Made by a program: the position numbers and the translations under genes
Shown: piece after piece, positions 53,301 to 62,558 of the stretch
Position numbering within the stretch: the stretch's first letter is position 1
How the letters are laid out: every line of letters starts with the position of its first letter
Notes under the pieces: generated by a model
Databases searched by the model: none
Told to the model about the DNA's origin: nothing
What the model saw: only the letters and a program-made list of their open reading frames with translations
Origin: Lactarius indigo
Lineage: Eukaryota; Basidiomycota; Agaricomycetes; Russulales; Russulaceae
NCBI GenBank assembly: GCA_025766275.1
Contig: JAFKAC010000053.1
Location: forward strand, 1 to 64,000
Reading direction: 5' to 3'
Length of the DNA: 64,000 nt

Positions 53301-55092
53301 CCAGATCGTAAATGTCGTAATTCCGCTCCGCCTCTGAGAGCGTGGCTGAATAGTAGCCTATAGGGTGTCGCTTTCCGTCAGACTTTCGCTGTAATAATAC
53401 TGCGCCCACCGTGTATCCGGAAGCATCTACTTCCAACTCGAACGGGTCTTGGAGTACCGGGTGTGCCAGTACCGGTTCTTCGGTTACAAGGCGTTTGAGG
53501 GTGTTAAAGGCGTCATCTTCGTCTTTGGTCCATCGCCACTCTTCGTCTTTTCGCGTGAGTTTGGTAAGTGGCTTGGCGTGAGTTGCGAAGCCGCGGATGA
53601 AGAGTCGGTAAAAGTTGCAGAAGCCGAGAAATGATCGGACATCTTTGACTTTTGTTGGCGTTGGCCAGTCCTTGATGCCTTGAACTTTTACAGGGTCCAT
53701 TCGGGTCACCCCCCTTTCAAGGATTACCCCCAGGTAATCCATCCGCGGTTGATGGAACAGGCACTTCTTGAGCTTGAAGTAGAGATCGTGTTCCTCCGCA
53801 ACGCGCAAGACATCTCGGACCGCAGCCACATGGGCGGTGAGATCGTGATCAAAGTGAGTGGCGATACCAATATTGTCCATATAGACACGTATCGTGGTGC
53901 CCAGCCGTTCGTGCTTTGCTATCGTGTCACGATAGATGTGGTTCATCATCGCCTGGAAGGTAGCGGGGGAGTTAGTGAGTCCGAAGAACATGACCGTGGG
54001 TTCAAAGAGGCCAAATTTGGTTTTGAATGCCGCCTTTTCCTGGTCGCCGTCGCGAATGCGTATGTTATTGTAGCCCCATCGGATGTCGAGCTTCGTATAG
54101 ATGTGGGCGTTGCTGAGGTCAAGGATGAGATCCTGTATTAGCGGTAACAGGTACTGATTTCGAATGGTGTGGGAATTAATGACCCGGTAGTCCTGTACCG
54201 GTCGTAGTTTTCCGTCCTTCTTTTTGATGAAGAAGAAAGAGGATGCGTACGGGGAGATGGAAGGGCGTAAGTACCCCTGCTTTAGCTTCTCGTCTAGAAA
54301 CTCTTTAAGTTCGCCTTCTTCTTTTTGAGTCATAGGGTAGATCTTGCAGTCAATGGCGGCCGGCGCGGATGGTTTGAAGTCTATTGCATGATCCCACGGC
54401 CTTGCCGGGGGGAAACGGTGCGAGGCTCGCTCGTTGAAAAGTTTGGCAAACATTGCGTATTCTTGAGGGAGCACTGCCGCCGTTTGTTGTTGTTTCGCCT
54501 GTATGGCCAACTCCGTTGAGGTGGTGGCTCTAGCGAATGTTGCTTCTTCTAGTTCTCGCACAATATCTTCCTTCTCGGCCACAATGAGGGCTCGAGCGGT
54601 CGTTGTTGACATCAATGCTTCGGTAGTTGCCAATATTATCGGCTGCATGTCGGGGTGTATGGTGGCGGTGGCCCAGCTGATCGTGGGTTCGAAGGCACTT
54701 AGCCATGGATAGCCCAACACCATGTCTTCGCTCCCAAGGTCGGTGATCAGGAAGGTCATTTGTTTTATCTGTCCCCGTGTTGTCACTTCTAGGTTAACAT
54801 AATGAGTGATTAACCCAGCTTTGTTCTCTGTGTTGTCTATATTCCATATTTTACGAGGCGTATCCAGTGGCTGTGTCTGGATACCAGCCCGTCTCGTCAG
54901 GCTGGGTCGAATAAAGTTGTCGGTTGCGCCAGAGTCGACCAGCGCATTTGTTTCAGTCGTTTGGTAACTTGTACGGACAATTACTGGAATTCGCATAGAT
55001 CGATAGCGCGTTGTCACAATTACAGAATTACATTGAAGAGCCCTCACCCAGACTGACGGGTTCAGGCGTCCCGAAAACCCTCTTTCCCCCAT
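50353..55092 (-). CDS. pol: Element F pol: protease-RT-RNase H-integrase-chromodomain plus C-terminal region (1,579 aa)
   Basis: ATG at 55092 (MGERGFSGRLNPSVWVRALQ) overlaps gag and is in its -1 frame. Aspartic protease LVDSGATDNFIRP near residue 48. RT: KKKDGKLRPVQDYRVINSHT, DIRWGYNNIRIRDGDQ, then RVYMDNIGIAT near 404, where the second catalytic Asp is Asn. RNase H: LEVDASGYTVGAVLLQRK near 553. Integrase: HDHHDLPIHGHPG, HYWWPRLRKDVYEYVQGC, VAVDFITKLP (near 830), SDRDPRFTSKF (near 897), HPRTDGQSERTNQ (near 927). Chromodomain QYLIKWKGYPDSENQWV at about 1117-1160. From about 1190 a 390-residue extension follows: ITAQEWINIVTRFPDPTT, DDEDYYPARHTFLRTKRDP, LVYSDGSPMYRGRVRVPGAA, GVIPGSPHVYGKPFYAEPH, then a helical end. 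The frame has no stops but RT activity is doubtful. Confidence 0.95.
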   Translation of the reverse strand: MGERGFSGRLNPSVWVRALQCNSVIVTTRYRSMRIPVIVRTSYQTTETNALVDSGATDNFIRPSLTRRAGIQTQPLDTPRKIWNIDNTENKAGLITHYVNLEVTTRGQIKQMTFLITDLGSEDMVLGYPWLSAFEPTISWATATIHPDMQPIILATTEALMSTTTARALIVAEKEDIVRELEEATFARATTSTELAIQAKQQQTAAVLPQEYAMFAKLFNERASHRFPPARPWDHAIDFKPSAPAAIDCKIYPMTQKEEGELKEFLDEKLKQGYLRPSISPYASSFFFIKKKDGKLRPVQDYRVINSHTIRNQYLLPLIQDLILDLSNAHIYTKLDIRWGYNNIRIRDGDQEKAAFKTKFGLFEPTVMFFGLTNSPATFQAMMNHIYRDTIAKHERLGTTIRVYMDNIGIATHFDHDLTAHVAAVRDVLRVAEEHDLYFKLKKCLFHQPRMDYLGVILERGVTRMDPVKVQGIKDWPTPTKVKDVRSFLGFCNFYRLFIRGFATHAKPLTKLTRKDEEWRWTKDEDDAFNTLKRLVTEEPVLAHPVLQDPFELEVDASGYTVGAVLLQRKSDGKRHPIGYYSATLSEAERNYDIYDLELLAIVKALRNWRPLLAGAPHKIKIYSDHLNLQYWKSPQKISRRVAREVLELSEYDFEIHHIKGKNNGRADALSRRPDYDQGVEDNSEVVVLPPEVFVRTLNTAHTFIANPNLLQPRHQQDEEVIKIWVDPYHLKKIQGEWYKDGRFVITGPASTHRILIHDHHDLPIHGHPGIAKTQRILERHYWWPRLRKDVYEYVQGCAECQRNKVNTRPIRAALHPITPILEAVPFHTVAVDFITKLPTSKGHDSILTVTDHDCSKASIFIPCREEITAEETATLYVAHVFKRFGLPRKIISDRDPRFTSKFTREVCRILGIQQNISTAYHPRTDGQSERTNQWLEQYLRFWVNERQDNWEAYLPIAEFAHNNWPHEHTKESPFQLLMGYNPQADWTDKPSPIPLATARLTQLKEARDNAQRLIKKAQESWVRNKDTPKFNVNDLVWLEGKHLRTNQPTAKLAARRHGPFRVIQVMSPYNYRLELPTQWSIHPVFHIDLLTPYKQTSLHGENFTRPPPELIDGEEEYEVEAILDTRHFGRGRRLQYLIKWKGYPDSENQWVNKDDVFAPEALRLYQDAQTHGRKDKVGVARTEDSHPLFLRTTTVLMPTSPLRHVTQAQLLDSLAEDARALLAEDDDTEIPNTQLTPWTPLTPAEGPITAQEWINIVTRFPDPTTTPDDGRAVVHVFRNDHGEREPIAAIPPSDDLIGVRGVFPSNDQRSSADGVRVGGLEEGSGSVAEGAAGLSSGPTEGDARATAAMAAAEAGHDDEDYYPARHTFLRTKRDPDNPLITPWLVYSDGSPMYRGRVRVPGAADHRPFTAAEDPAHVIAPEGFRANRRPHHIRYPITGPDGVERDASHVQIIGGADPLILGVIPGSPHVYGKPFYAEPHVSAALRPTYPHEDLVVFEADKITDRALNRINDESLTAEVMRFRAASYELDRLRARVSQLHAMIECAQDDRRDAIYRLERATALERIADEQRDWPARDFR

Positions 55093-57098
55093 AGATCTTG
55101 AAGTATAAGGTCTTTTACTTCATCCGTACTGTTGGCTACTTGTGTGAGCCATTCTTTGGCCTGTTCTCCTGCTGTTTTCGTGCTTGCAGCGTTGATTTGA
55201 GGTGCGGGTGTCACGCTTGGCGTCGGTGACATATATCCGGGCAGTGATGGCGCGTACTGTGAGATGGGTCCCTGAGGGTATCCCGTAGTTTCGGTCATGC
55301 GACTGCTGGACGGGGTCGCCTGCCACTGTTGCTGCGTGCGCGGGTACGGACAATTTCGTGAGAGGTGGCCCGGAGCATGACAGTTATAGCAGAGGACGTT
55401 CCTTAAGTCTCGCCGAGATCCTCCTCTTCCTCGTCCTCGAGCTCCCGGCCCCCCCCTTGGTGGGAAGGGTGGCATAGGCCAATCGCGGTGTGGTAGTTTG
55501 TTGAAATCGATGTCTTCTGACCCTGCGAGTCTCACCTTTGCTCGGTCTGCCGAGGTGTCCATTGCCCATGGGTTAGCTTGTGGCAGGTTCTGCGGGAGTG
55601 TCCATCCTGCATTGCCGCCTTGCTTCTTCGGCTGCGTTGTCGTGTTTTTATATTCGTTAAGTCGCGCTTTGAGATGTATATAATTCTTTTGCCGCTTGAG
55701 GACGGCCCTTTTCCAGTCGTCGAACGTGATGGGGTCGTCGAACTGGAACGCGTTCTTGAACAGTTCCTTAGGCAGACCCGACGTGAAGAGGTCGATGGTT
55801 TGGGGTTCGTTGAGGCGATAATGAGCCTTCCGTGCCAGCTGTTCAAAATCATTGACGTACTTGTCAATGTCTTCCCCCGTCATTTTGAAGCCCTTTCGTA
55901 GTATTGCTTGGGCTTGTTCTCTCTCTAGTGTGTTTTCAAATCTCTGGCTGAATCCATCGGCTACGGCGTCCCACAGGTCGCGAGTGTAGGGGCTGATCCC
56001 TCGTTGTATTTGCCTGTTGAGCCAGTTCAGGAAGGACAGGACCCATTCGCTGACTGCTCCGCCCTTGATGTAGGAAAGAAACAGAAGACATCTTCTGTAA
56101 TCGTTGCGCATAATTGGGGCATCTAAATTCATGCCCCAGTAAACGTGCCACTGCGTTAGGAATTGGTCTACTTTGAGTCTGTCCCCGTCAAAGATAGAAG
56201 GTGGCTCGCCGGTTAATTTTTCGTTGTGATGTCCTCCTCCTCCGGCATCTCCGCCCCCTCCTCCACCGCCTCCTGGCGGTCCCGTGGGTGGCATTCTTGG
56301 TGGTTCGTTCCTTCGTAGGTCAAACGGGACGCCTCCTCCTGGTGGCGGTGGCGGGTCTTCGCCTGGCCCACCTATTCCTGGTGGGAGGTCTAGTGCGGGT
56401 CGTCTTCCGGATGGGGGGTCGCCCCGATCCGACCCTATTGCTCGGAAGATAGCTGCGTCGTCTGCGGTCATTCATACGCCTGTTTCAGGGTTAATGGGCA
56501 TGAGGATGTCTCGTGCTTCTTCTCGTATTGCTCGTGCTTCTTCGATTGCGACCTCTTCCATTGCTCGCGTTATTGTTGCCATGATGGCTGGTGATCGAAT
56601 GTGAATTGGCTCGGGTTCTGTGATGTGCGCGGACTCAGCTCGTTCAATGAGGAGATCTTGTATTGCTCCTCCGCTAGTTTCTGTTTGGTTTGGCTCTCGC
56701 CCTTCACTTTCGTCTTGGCTTTGTTCCTCTTCTTCTTCTGAAATTACTTCCCCGGTAGAGTGCTCTCGCACTTGTCCGTCGATGGGGCCCCAGTCTGCTC
56801 GGCTGTTGAGCTCTCGGGCGTCGATGTCACACTGATACCTAGGCCCTGCTGGTCGTATGACGTCCCAATGGGATTCTATGGGGTTCCACGTAACCTCCGT
56901 CCAACACAAGTGGTCGAAGTTGAACTCAACTGGTCGGAACCTACTAGGTCCGTTGAATTCCACAAAGTATCCGGTTTCTTCTTGTCTTTCCCTCCAACTA
57001 GCAGCTTGTAGAAAGCGCGTGGGGACGTTGCGTTCTCCTCTCCTTGGGAGCGAATAGGGACGGAAACTCGTCCACTGGTCTCTTGTTGTTACGGCCAC
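55062..57098 (-). pseudogene. gag: Element F gag, one nonsense codon
   Basis: Starts at a GTG (57096-57098) in a Kozak-like setting, ACCACCGTGG. No ATG occurs in this frame for more than 160 codons. N-terminal region: VAVTTRDQWTSFRPYSLPRR, FNFDHLCWTEVTWNPIESHW, a Glu-rich segment. TGA at 56472-56474 stands where E has CGA. Then a Gly/Pro linker, LTGEPPSIFDGDRLKVDQFL, the Gag core (RRCLLFLSYIKGGAVSEWVL, RFENTLEREQAQAILRKGFK) and zinc knuckle CYNCHAPGHLSRNC near 55370. Ends LWGKEGFRDA, overlapping pol by 31 bp. Confidence 0.92.
55074..55080 (-). other. Gyp2 -1 ribosomal frameshift heptamer
   Basis: On the minus strand the gag codons GAG GGT TTT CGG contain G GGT TTT, a canonical X XXY YYZ slippery heptamer, six codons before the gag stop. 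Slipping back one base gives pol codons GGG TTT TCG. The same heptamer sits at 22495-22501 (C), 40109-40115 (B) and 59917-59923 (E). Confidence 0.8.
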
Positions 57099-57104
57099 GG
57101 TGGT

Positions 57105-57115
57105 ATCTTGGTCTT
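57105..57115 (-). promoter_or_regulatory. Gyp2 self-priming primer-binding site (element F)
   Basis: Minus-strand AAGACCAAGAT, two bases inside the 5' LTR. Its exact 11-nt complement, ATCTTGGTCTT, begins at 57370 in the LTR, 34 nt downstream of the minus-strand TATTTATA at 57397-57404. Same arrangement in C (24481-24491), B (42163-42173) and E (61975-61985). Confidence 0.7.
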
Positions 57116-57117
57116 AA

Positions 57118-57304
57118 TGTAACGTCGTCACAACGTTAGCTCGACCTGAGCTTGGTGGAGGCGGTAACAACTTAGCGGATTCCCTGAAGACGCGTAGGTC
57201 CAAGCGTAGATTCTAGTGAACACTCGAAGGTGCACTGTAATGGGGTCGCTATCTTGGGTCACGCTCGAAGGCGGACTCTTGCTTGTAGATTCGAAAGCGG
57301 AAGG

Positions 57305-57344
<40 letters not shown>

Positions 57345-57652
57345 AAGTGACGATTCAAGAAGACCAAGATGGCGTATCTTGGTCTTCACTAGACACTATA
57401 AATACAAGTCGAGCAGGCTTAGAAGCGCTGCTTATGAGTCACAGTAGTAAAGCGTCCAACGTATCGCAGAAACATCTCAAAACTAATACTACTAGTATCT
57501 GTACTAGTATTGAGTCACTCAGGTACCGCTCAGTCAGCTATCATGCGCAATCTCCTATCGACTACCGTATCACCGTAAGTAAGTCCGCGACTAATATACC
57601 TTACCGCCGTAGTCGCAACCGGTACAGTAAGGGTCCGAGTCGAAACGTAACA
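57118..57652 (-). repeat. Element F 5' LTR (535 bp)
   Basis: It contains a TATA-like box (57397-57404), predicted transcript start near 57370, and a perfect 12-bp-arm hairpin GAAGACCAAGAT/ATCTTGGTCTTC with a 5-bp loop (57359-57387). Confidence 0.95.
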
Positions 57653-57657
57653 GTGAT

Positions 57658-59935
57658 GGTCATGTATTAGTGCGCGTTGAGTTGACGTGGGCCCTGTGAT
57701 CACGAACCTGCCGTCCTTATACCATTCTCCTTGTATTTTCTTGAGGTGATGAGGGTCGACCCATATCTTGATCACCTCCTCGTCTTGCTGATGGCGCGGT
57801 TGCATTAAATTTGGGTTCGCGATGAAGGTGCGCGCGGTGTTAAGGGCCCATACAAAAACTTCGGGAGGTAGGACCACTACTTCGCTGTTGTCTTCGACTC
57901 CTTGGTCGTAGTCTGGTCGTCTCGACAGGGCATCTGCCCTTCCGTTGTTCTTTCCCTTAATGTGATGGATCTCGAAGTCATATTCAGAAAGTTCGAGTAC
58001 TTCCCTGGCTACTCGTCTGCTGATCTTCTGTGGTGACTTCCAGTACTGTAGGTTTAGGTGGTCTGAATAGATTTTGATCTTGTGGGGGGCACCTGCGAGA
58101 AGTGGCCGCCAGTTCCACAGGGCCTTGACTATCGCGAGCAGTTCTAGGTCGTAGATGTCGTAGTTTCTTTCGGCTTCAGAAAGTGTCGCCGAGTAGTAAC
58201 CTATGGGGTGTCGCTTGCCGTCAGATTTCTTTTGTAGTAAGACGGCTCCCACCGCGTAGCCTGAAGCGTCGACTTCCAATTCGAACGGATCCTGGAGGAC
58301 GGGGTGTGCTAGTACCGGTTCCTCCGTTACGAGACGTTTTAGGGTGTTGAACGCCCTGTCTTCTTCTTCGGCCCACCACCATTCTTCATCCTTCCATGTC
58401 AGTTTAGTGAGTGGCTTGGCGTGAGTTGCAAAACCGCGGATAAAAAGTCTGTAAAAGTTACAGAAGCCGAGGAAAGAACGGACGTCTTTGACTTTTGTCG
58501 GCGTCGGCCAGTCCTTGATGCCTTGGACTTTTACAGGGTCCATTCGGGTCACCCCCCTTTCAAGGATTACCCCCAGGTAATCCATCCACGGTTGATGGAA
58601 CAGGCACTTCTCGAGTTTGAAGTAGAGGTCGTGTGCCTCCGCGACGCGTAATACATCGCGGACGGCGTCCACATGGGCCGCTAGATTGTGATCGAAGTGA
58701 GTGGCGATACCAATATCGTCCATGTAAACGCGTATGGTGGTGCCCAGCCGTTCATGCTTCGCTATCGTGTCGCGATAGATGTGGTTCATCATGGCCTGGA
58801 AGGTGGCGGGGGAGTTAGTGAGTCCGAAGAACATGACCGTGGGTTCGAAGAGGCCAAATTTAGTTTTGAACGCTGCTTTTTCCTGGTCGCCGTCGTGGAT
58901 ACGTATGTTATTGTAACCCCATCGAATGTCGAGTTTCGTATAGATATGGGCGTTGCTGAGGTCAAGGATGAGGTCCTGTATCAGTGGCAGCGGGTACTGA
59001 TTTCGAATGGTGTGGGAGTTGATGACCCGATAGTCCTGTACCGGTCGTAGTTTTCCGTCCTTCTTTTTAATGAAGAAGAAGGAGGATGCGTACGGGGAGA
59101 TAGAAGGGCGCAGGTACCCCTGCTTCAGCTTTTCTTCTAGAAACTCCTTGAGTTCGCCCTCCTCTTTCTGCGTCATGGGGTAGATCTTGCAGTCGATGGC
59201 GGCCGGCGCAGATGGTTTGAAGTCTATCACATGATCCCATGGTCTTGCCGGGGGAAAACGGTGCGAGGCTTGCTCGTTAAAAAGTTTGTTAAACATTGCG
59301 TATTCTTGAGGGAGCACTGCTGCCGTTTGTTGTTGTTTCACTTGTATGGCCAATTCCGTCGAGGTGGTGGCCCTGACGAACGTCTCTTCTTCTAGTTCCC
59401 ACACAATGGTCTCCTTTTCGGCCACGATGAGGTCTCGAATGGTCGTTGTTGATAGCAACACTTCAGTAGTTGCCAGTACTACCGGCTGCATGTCGGGGTG
59501 CATGGTGGCAGTGGCCCAGCTGATCGTTGGTTCGAATGCGCTCAACCATGGGTAACCTAGTACCATGTCTTCGCTTCCGAGATCGGTGACCAGGAAGGTC
59601 ATTTGCTTTATCTGTCCCCGTGTTTTCACTTCTAGGTTAACGTAATGAGTGATTAACCCAGCTTTGTTTTCCGTATTGTCTATATTCCATATCTTGCGGG
59701 GCGTGTCTAGCGGCTGTGTCTGGATACCGGCCCGTTTTGCCAGGCTGGGTCGGATGAAGTTGTCGGTTGCGCCAGAGTCGACCAGCACATTTGTTTCAGT
59801 CGTTTGGTAATTCGTACGGACAGTTACTGGAATTCGCATAGATCGATAGCGCGTTGTCACAATTACAGAATTACATTGAAGAGCCCTCACCCAGACTGAT
59901 GGGTTCAGGCGTCCCGAAAACCCTCTTTCCCCCAC
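57658..59935 (-). pseudogene. pol: Element E pol, protease to start of integrase
   Basis: Starts MGERGFSGRLNPSVWVRALQ at 59935. Protease LVDSGATDNFIRP, RT with intact VYMDDIGIAT near 58715, RNase H LEVDASGYAVGAVLLQKK. Several Arg-to-Trp changes (KALWNWRPLL, PPEVFVWALN, TKLTWKDEEW) match CpG decay. Cut in the integrase zinc region (ALIHDHH) by F; continues at 49786. Confidence 0.92.
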
Positions 59936-61968
59936 AGATCTTGAAGTATGAGGTCTTTTACCTCATCCGTACTGTTGGCCACCTGCGTAAGCCATTCCTT
60001 TGCCTGCTCTCCAGGTGTCTTTGTCGTGGCTGCGTTTATTTGTGGCATTGGTGTCGCGCTGGGTGCCGGTGTTGCATACCCTGGCAATGAGGGTTCGTAC
60101 TGCGATACCAGCCCTTGTGAAGTAGGCCACTGGGGTGGCCATGTCTCAGTCATTCAGCTGCTTGATGGGGTTGCTTGCCATTGCCTCTGAGTGCGGGGGT
60201 GTGGACAGTTTCGTGAGAGGTGTCCCGGAGTGTGACAGTTATAACAGAGGACGTTCCTTAAGTCCCTTCGGGACCCTCCTCTTCCGCATCCTCTGGCTCC
60301 CGGTCCTCCTCTTGGTGGGAATGGCGGCACCGGCCAGTCGTGATGGGGGAGTTTGCTGAAGCCGATTTCTTCTGAGCCTGCGAGCCTTACCCTGGCGCGG
60401 TCAGCTGAAGTATCCATCGCCCAAGGGTTGGTTTGAGGTAAATTTTGCGGGAGCGTCCACCCCGCATTGCCGCTTTGCTTTTTTGGCTGCGTCATCGTAT
60501 TCTTGTACTCGTTGAGTCTTGCCTTGAGATGGATATAATTCTTCTGCCGTTTGAGTACGGCCCTCTTCCAATCATCAAACGTGATTGGGTCATCAAATTG
60601 GAACACGTTTTTGAACAACTCCTTAGGTAGACCCAATGTAAAGAGGTCGATCGTTTGTGGTTCATTGAGGCGGTAATGAGCTTTCCGCGCGAGCTGTTCG
60701 AAATCGTTGACGTACTTGTCAATATCCTCTCCCGTCATTCTGAACCCTTTTTGCAGTATTGCCTGCGCCTGTTCTCGTTCTAGCGTGTTTTCGAATCGCT
60801 GGCTAAAGCCATCTGCCACGGCGTCCCACAGGTCTCGAGTGTGGGGGTTAATTCCTTGTTGTATTTGCCTGTTGAGCCAGTTCAGGAAGGATAGGACCCA
60901 TTCACTGACTGCTCCACCTTTGATGTAGGAAAGAAACAGAAGGCATCTTCTGTAGTCGTTGCGCATGATGGGGGCATCTAGGTTCATACCCCAATAAACG
61001 TGCCACTGTGTCAGGAATTGGTCTACTTTGAGTCTGTCCCCATTGAAAATAGATGGTGGCTCGCCGGTCAGTTTTTCGTTGTGATGTCCCCCTCCAGCGC
61101 CTCCATCACCTCCTCCTCCTCCACCGCCTCCACCTCCACCGGGTGGTCCAGCGGGTGGTCCTCTTGGTGGTTCAGTTCTTCGTAGATCAAATGGGATACC
61201 CCCTCCTGGTGGTGGTGGTGGGTCATCACCTGGTCCTCCTACACCTGGGGGGAGTTCCAGCGCAGGTCGGCGTCCCGTCAGAGGGTCCCCTCAATCGGAT
61301 CCGATGGCTCGAAAGATGGCGGCGTCGTCTGCGGTCATTCGTACGCCGGTTTCGGGGTTAATGGGCATGAGGATTTCTCTTGCCTCTTCTCGTATTGCGC
61401 GCGCTTCTTCAATCGCGACCTCTTCCATTGCTTGCGTTATTGTTGCCATAATGGCTGGTGATCGAATGTGAATTGGCTCCGGTTCTGTAATATGCGCAGA
61501 CTCAGCTCGTTCGACAAGGAGATCTTGTATCACTCCTCCACTAGTTTCTGTTTGATTTGGTTCTCGCCCTTCGCTCTCTTCTTGGCTTTGTTCTTCTTCG
61601 TCTTCTTCTGATACTACTTCTCCAGTGGAGTGCTCTTGTACTTGTCCGTCGATGGGGCCCCAATCTGCCCGGCTATTGAGTTCTCGGGCGTCGATATCAC
61701 AACGATATCTAGGTCCCGCTGGTTGTACAACGTCCCACTGGGATTCTATGGGGTTCCTCGTAACTTCTGTCCAACACAAGTGGTCGAAGTTGAACTCAAC
61801 TGGTCGGAACCTGCTAGGTCCATTAAACTCCACAAAATATCCGGTTTCTTCTTGTCTTTCCCTCCAACTGGCAGCTTGTAGAAAGCACGTGGGAACGTTA
61901 CGTTCTCCTCTTCTTGGGAGCAAATAGGGATGGAAGCTCATCCACTGATCTCTTGTTGTTACGGCCAC
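59905..61968 (-). pseudogene. gag: Element E gag
   Basis: GTG start at 61966-61968 inside the primer site. Colinear with the F gag, with TGA stops at 61291-61293 and 60154-60156. Zinc knuckle CYNCHTPGHLSRNC near 60240. Ends LWGKEGFRDA at 59905. Confidence 0.9.
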
Positions 61969-61987
61969 GGTGGGATCTTGGTCTTAA

Positions 61988-62490
61988 TGTAACGTCGCCA
62001 CGACGTTAGCTCGACTTGAGCACGGGCAGCGGTAACAACTTAGCGATATGACAGTCTTGTCAACTTGAAGACACGAAGGTCCAAGTCCTTGCCTCAGTGA
62101 ATACGTGAAGGCACACCGGCAAGTCGAATACTTTAGCCGCGAGTGAGGCAGACTACTCTCTTTAGATGAAGACGTGAGTAAAAGAGGAAACAAGTGGCAA
62201 TTCAAGAAGACCAAGATGGCGTATCTTGGTCTTCGCGAAGTAGCTTAAATACATATCGAGCAGGCTTTCAAGCGCTGCTATGAGTCACCGTAAAGTAGCG
62301 TCCAACGTGTCGCAGAAACAACTTGAACCCTAATACTACTACTACTAGTATCAGTGGTGTCCGGTCTCAGTCAGCTATCGTACTCCATCTCCTATCGTGC
62401 TGCATCGTAATCACCTAAGTCCGCAACTAATCTACCTTACCGCCGTAGTTGCAACCGGTACAGTAAGGGTCCACAAGTCGAAACGTGACA
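61988..62490 (-). repeat. Element E 5' LTR (503 bp)
   Basis: Pairs with 46791-47293. Same hairpin and primer complement as F. Followed by the TSD AGAGG. Confidence 0.95.
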
Positions 62491-62495
62491 AGAGG

Positions 62496-62558
62496 TCTTC
62501 GCTTGATACTTGTGTGATTAGAAACCTTCAGAACCCACGCCCCTGCTAGGGCGTAACA
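62496..62558 (+). repeat. Element A 3' LTR, right part (63 bp)
   Basis: Ends ACGCCCCTGCTAGGGCGTAACA-type sequence identical in register to the end of the solo LTR (20366-20428). The DUF6535 reading frame begins right after it. Confidence 0.93.

Larger units (their letters stand above)
49787..57652 (-). mobile_element. Element F: full-length Gyp2 chromovirus (7,866 bp)
   Basis: 535-bp LTRs with no difference that I can see, including the same (GA)n tract, and a perfect TSD GTGAT at 49782-49786 and 57653-57657 in the E integrase. Pol is fully open. Gag has a single TGA. It serves here as the reference copy for the family. Although young by LTR identity, its RT reads YMDN. Confidence 0.97.
46791..62490 (-). 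mobile_element. Element E: Gyp2 chromovirus carrying element F
   Basis: 503-bp LTRs at both ends and TSD AGAGG at 46786-46790 and 62491-62495, inside the A 3' LTR. Without F and its TSD copy it is 7,829 bp. LTR differences visible near the start are CG versus TG or CA. Multiple TGA stops; inactive. Confidence 0.95.
24972..62558 (+). mobile_element. Element A: plus-strand chromovirus, heavily invaded, 5' LTR missing
   Basis: Visible parts in order: gag 24973-25941, protease/RT start 25942-26679, RT 27270-27858, RT end through C-terminus 42712-46248, 3' LTR 46275-46790 plus 62496-62558. Insertions C, a solo LTR, B and E account for the gaps, each joining in frame after removal of one TSD. The 5' LTR and gag start were displaced by C and lost. 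The right end abuts the DUF6535 gene at 62559 with flank CCAAC. Confidence 0.88.
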
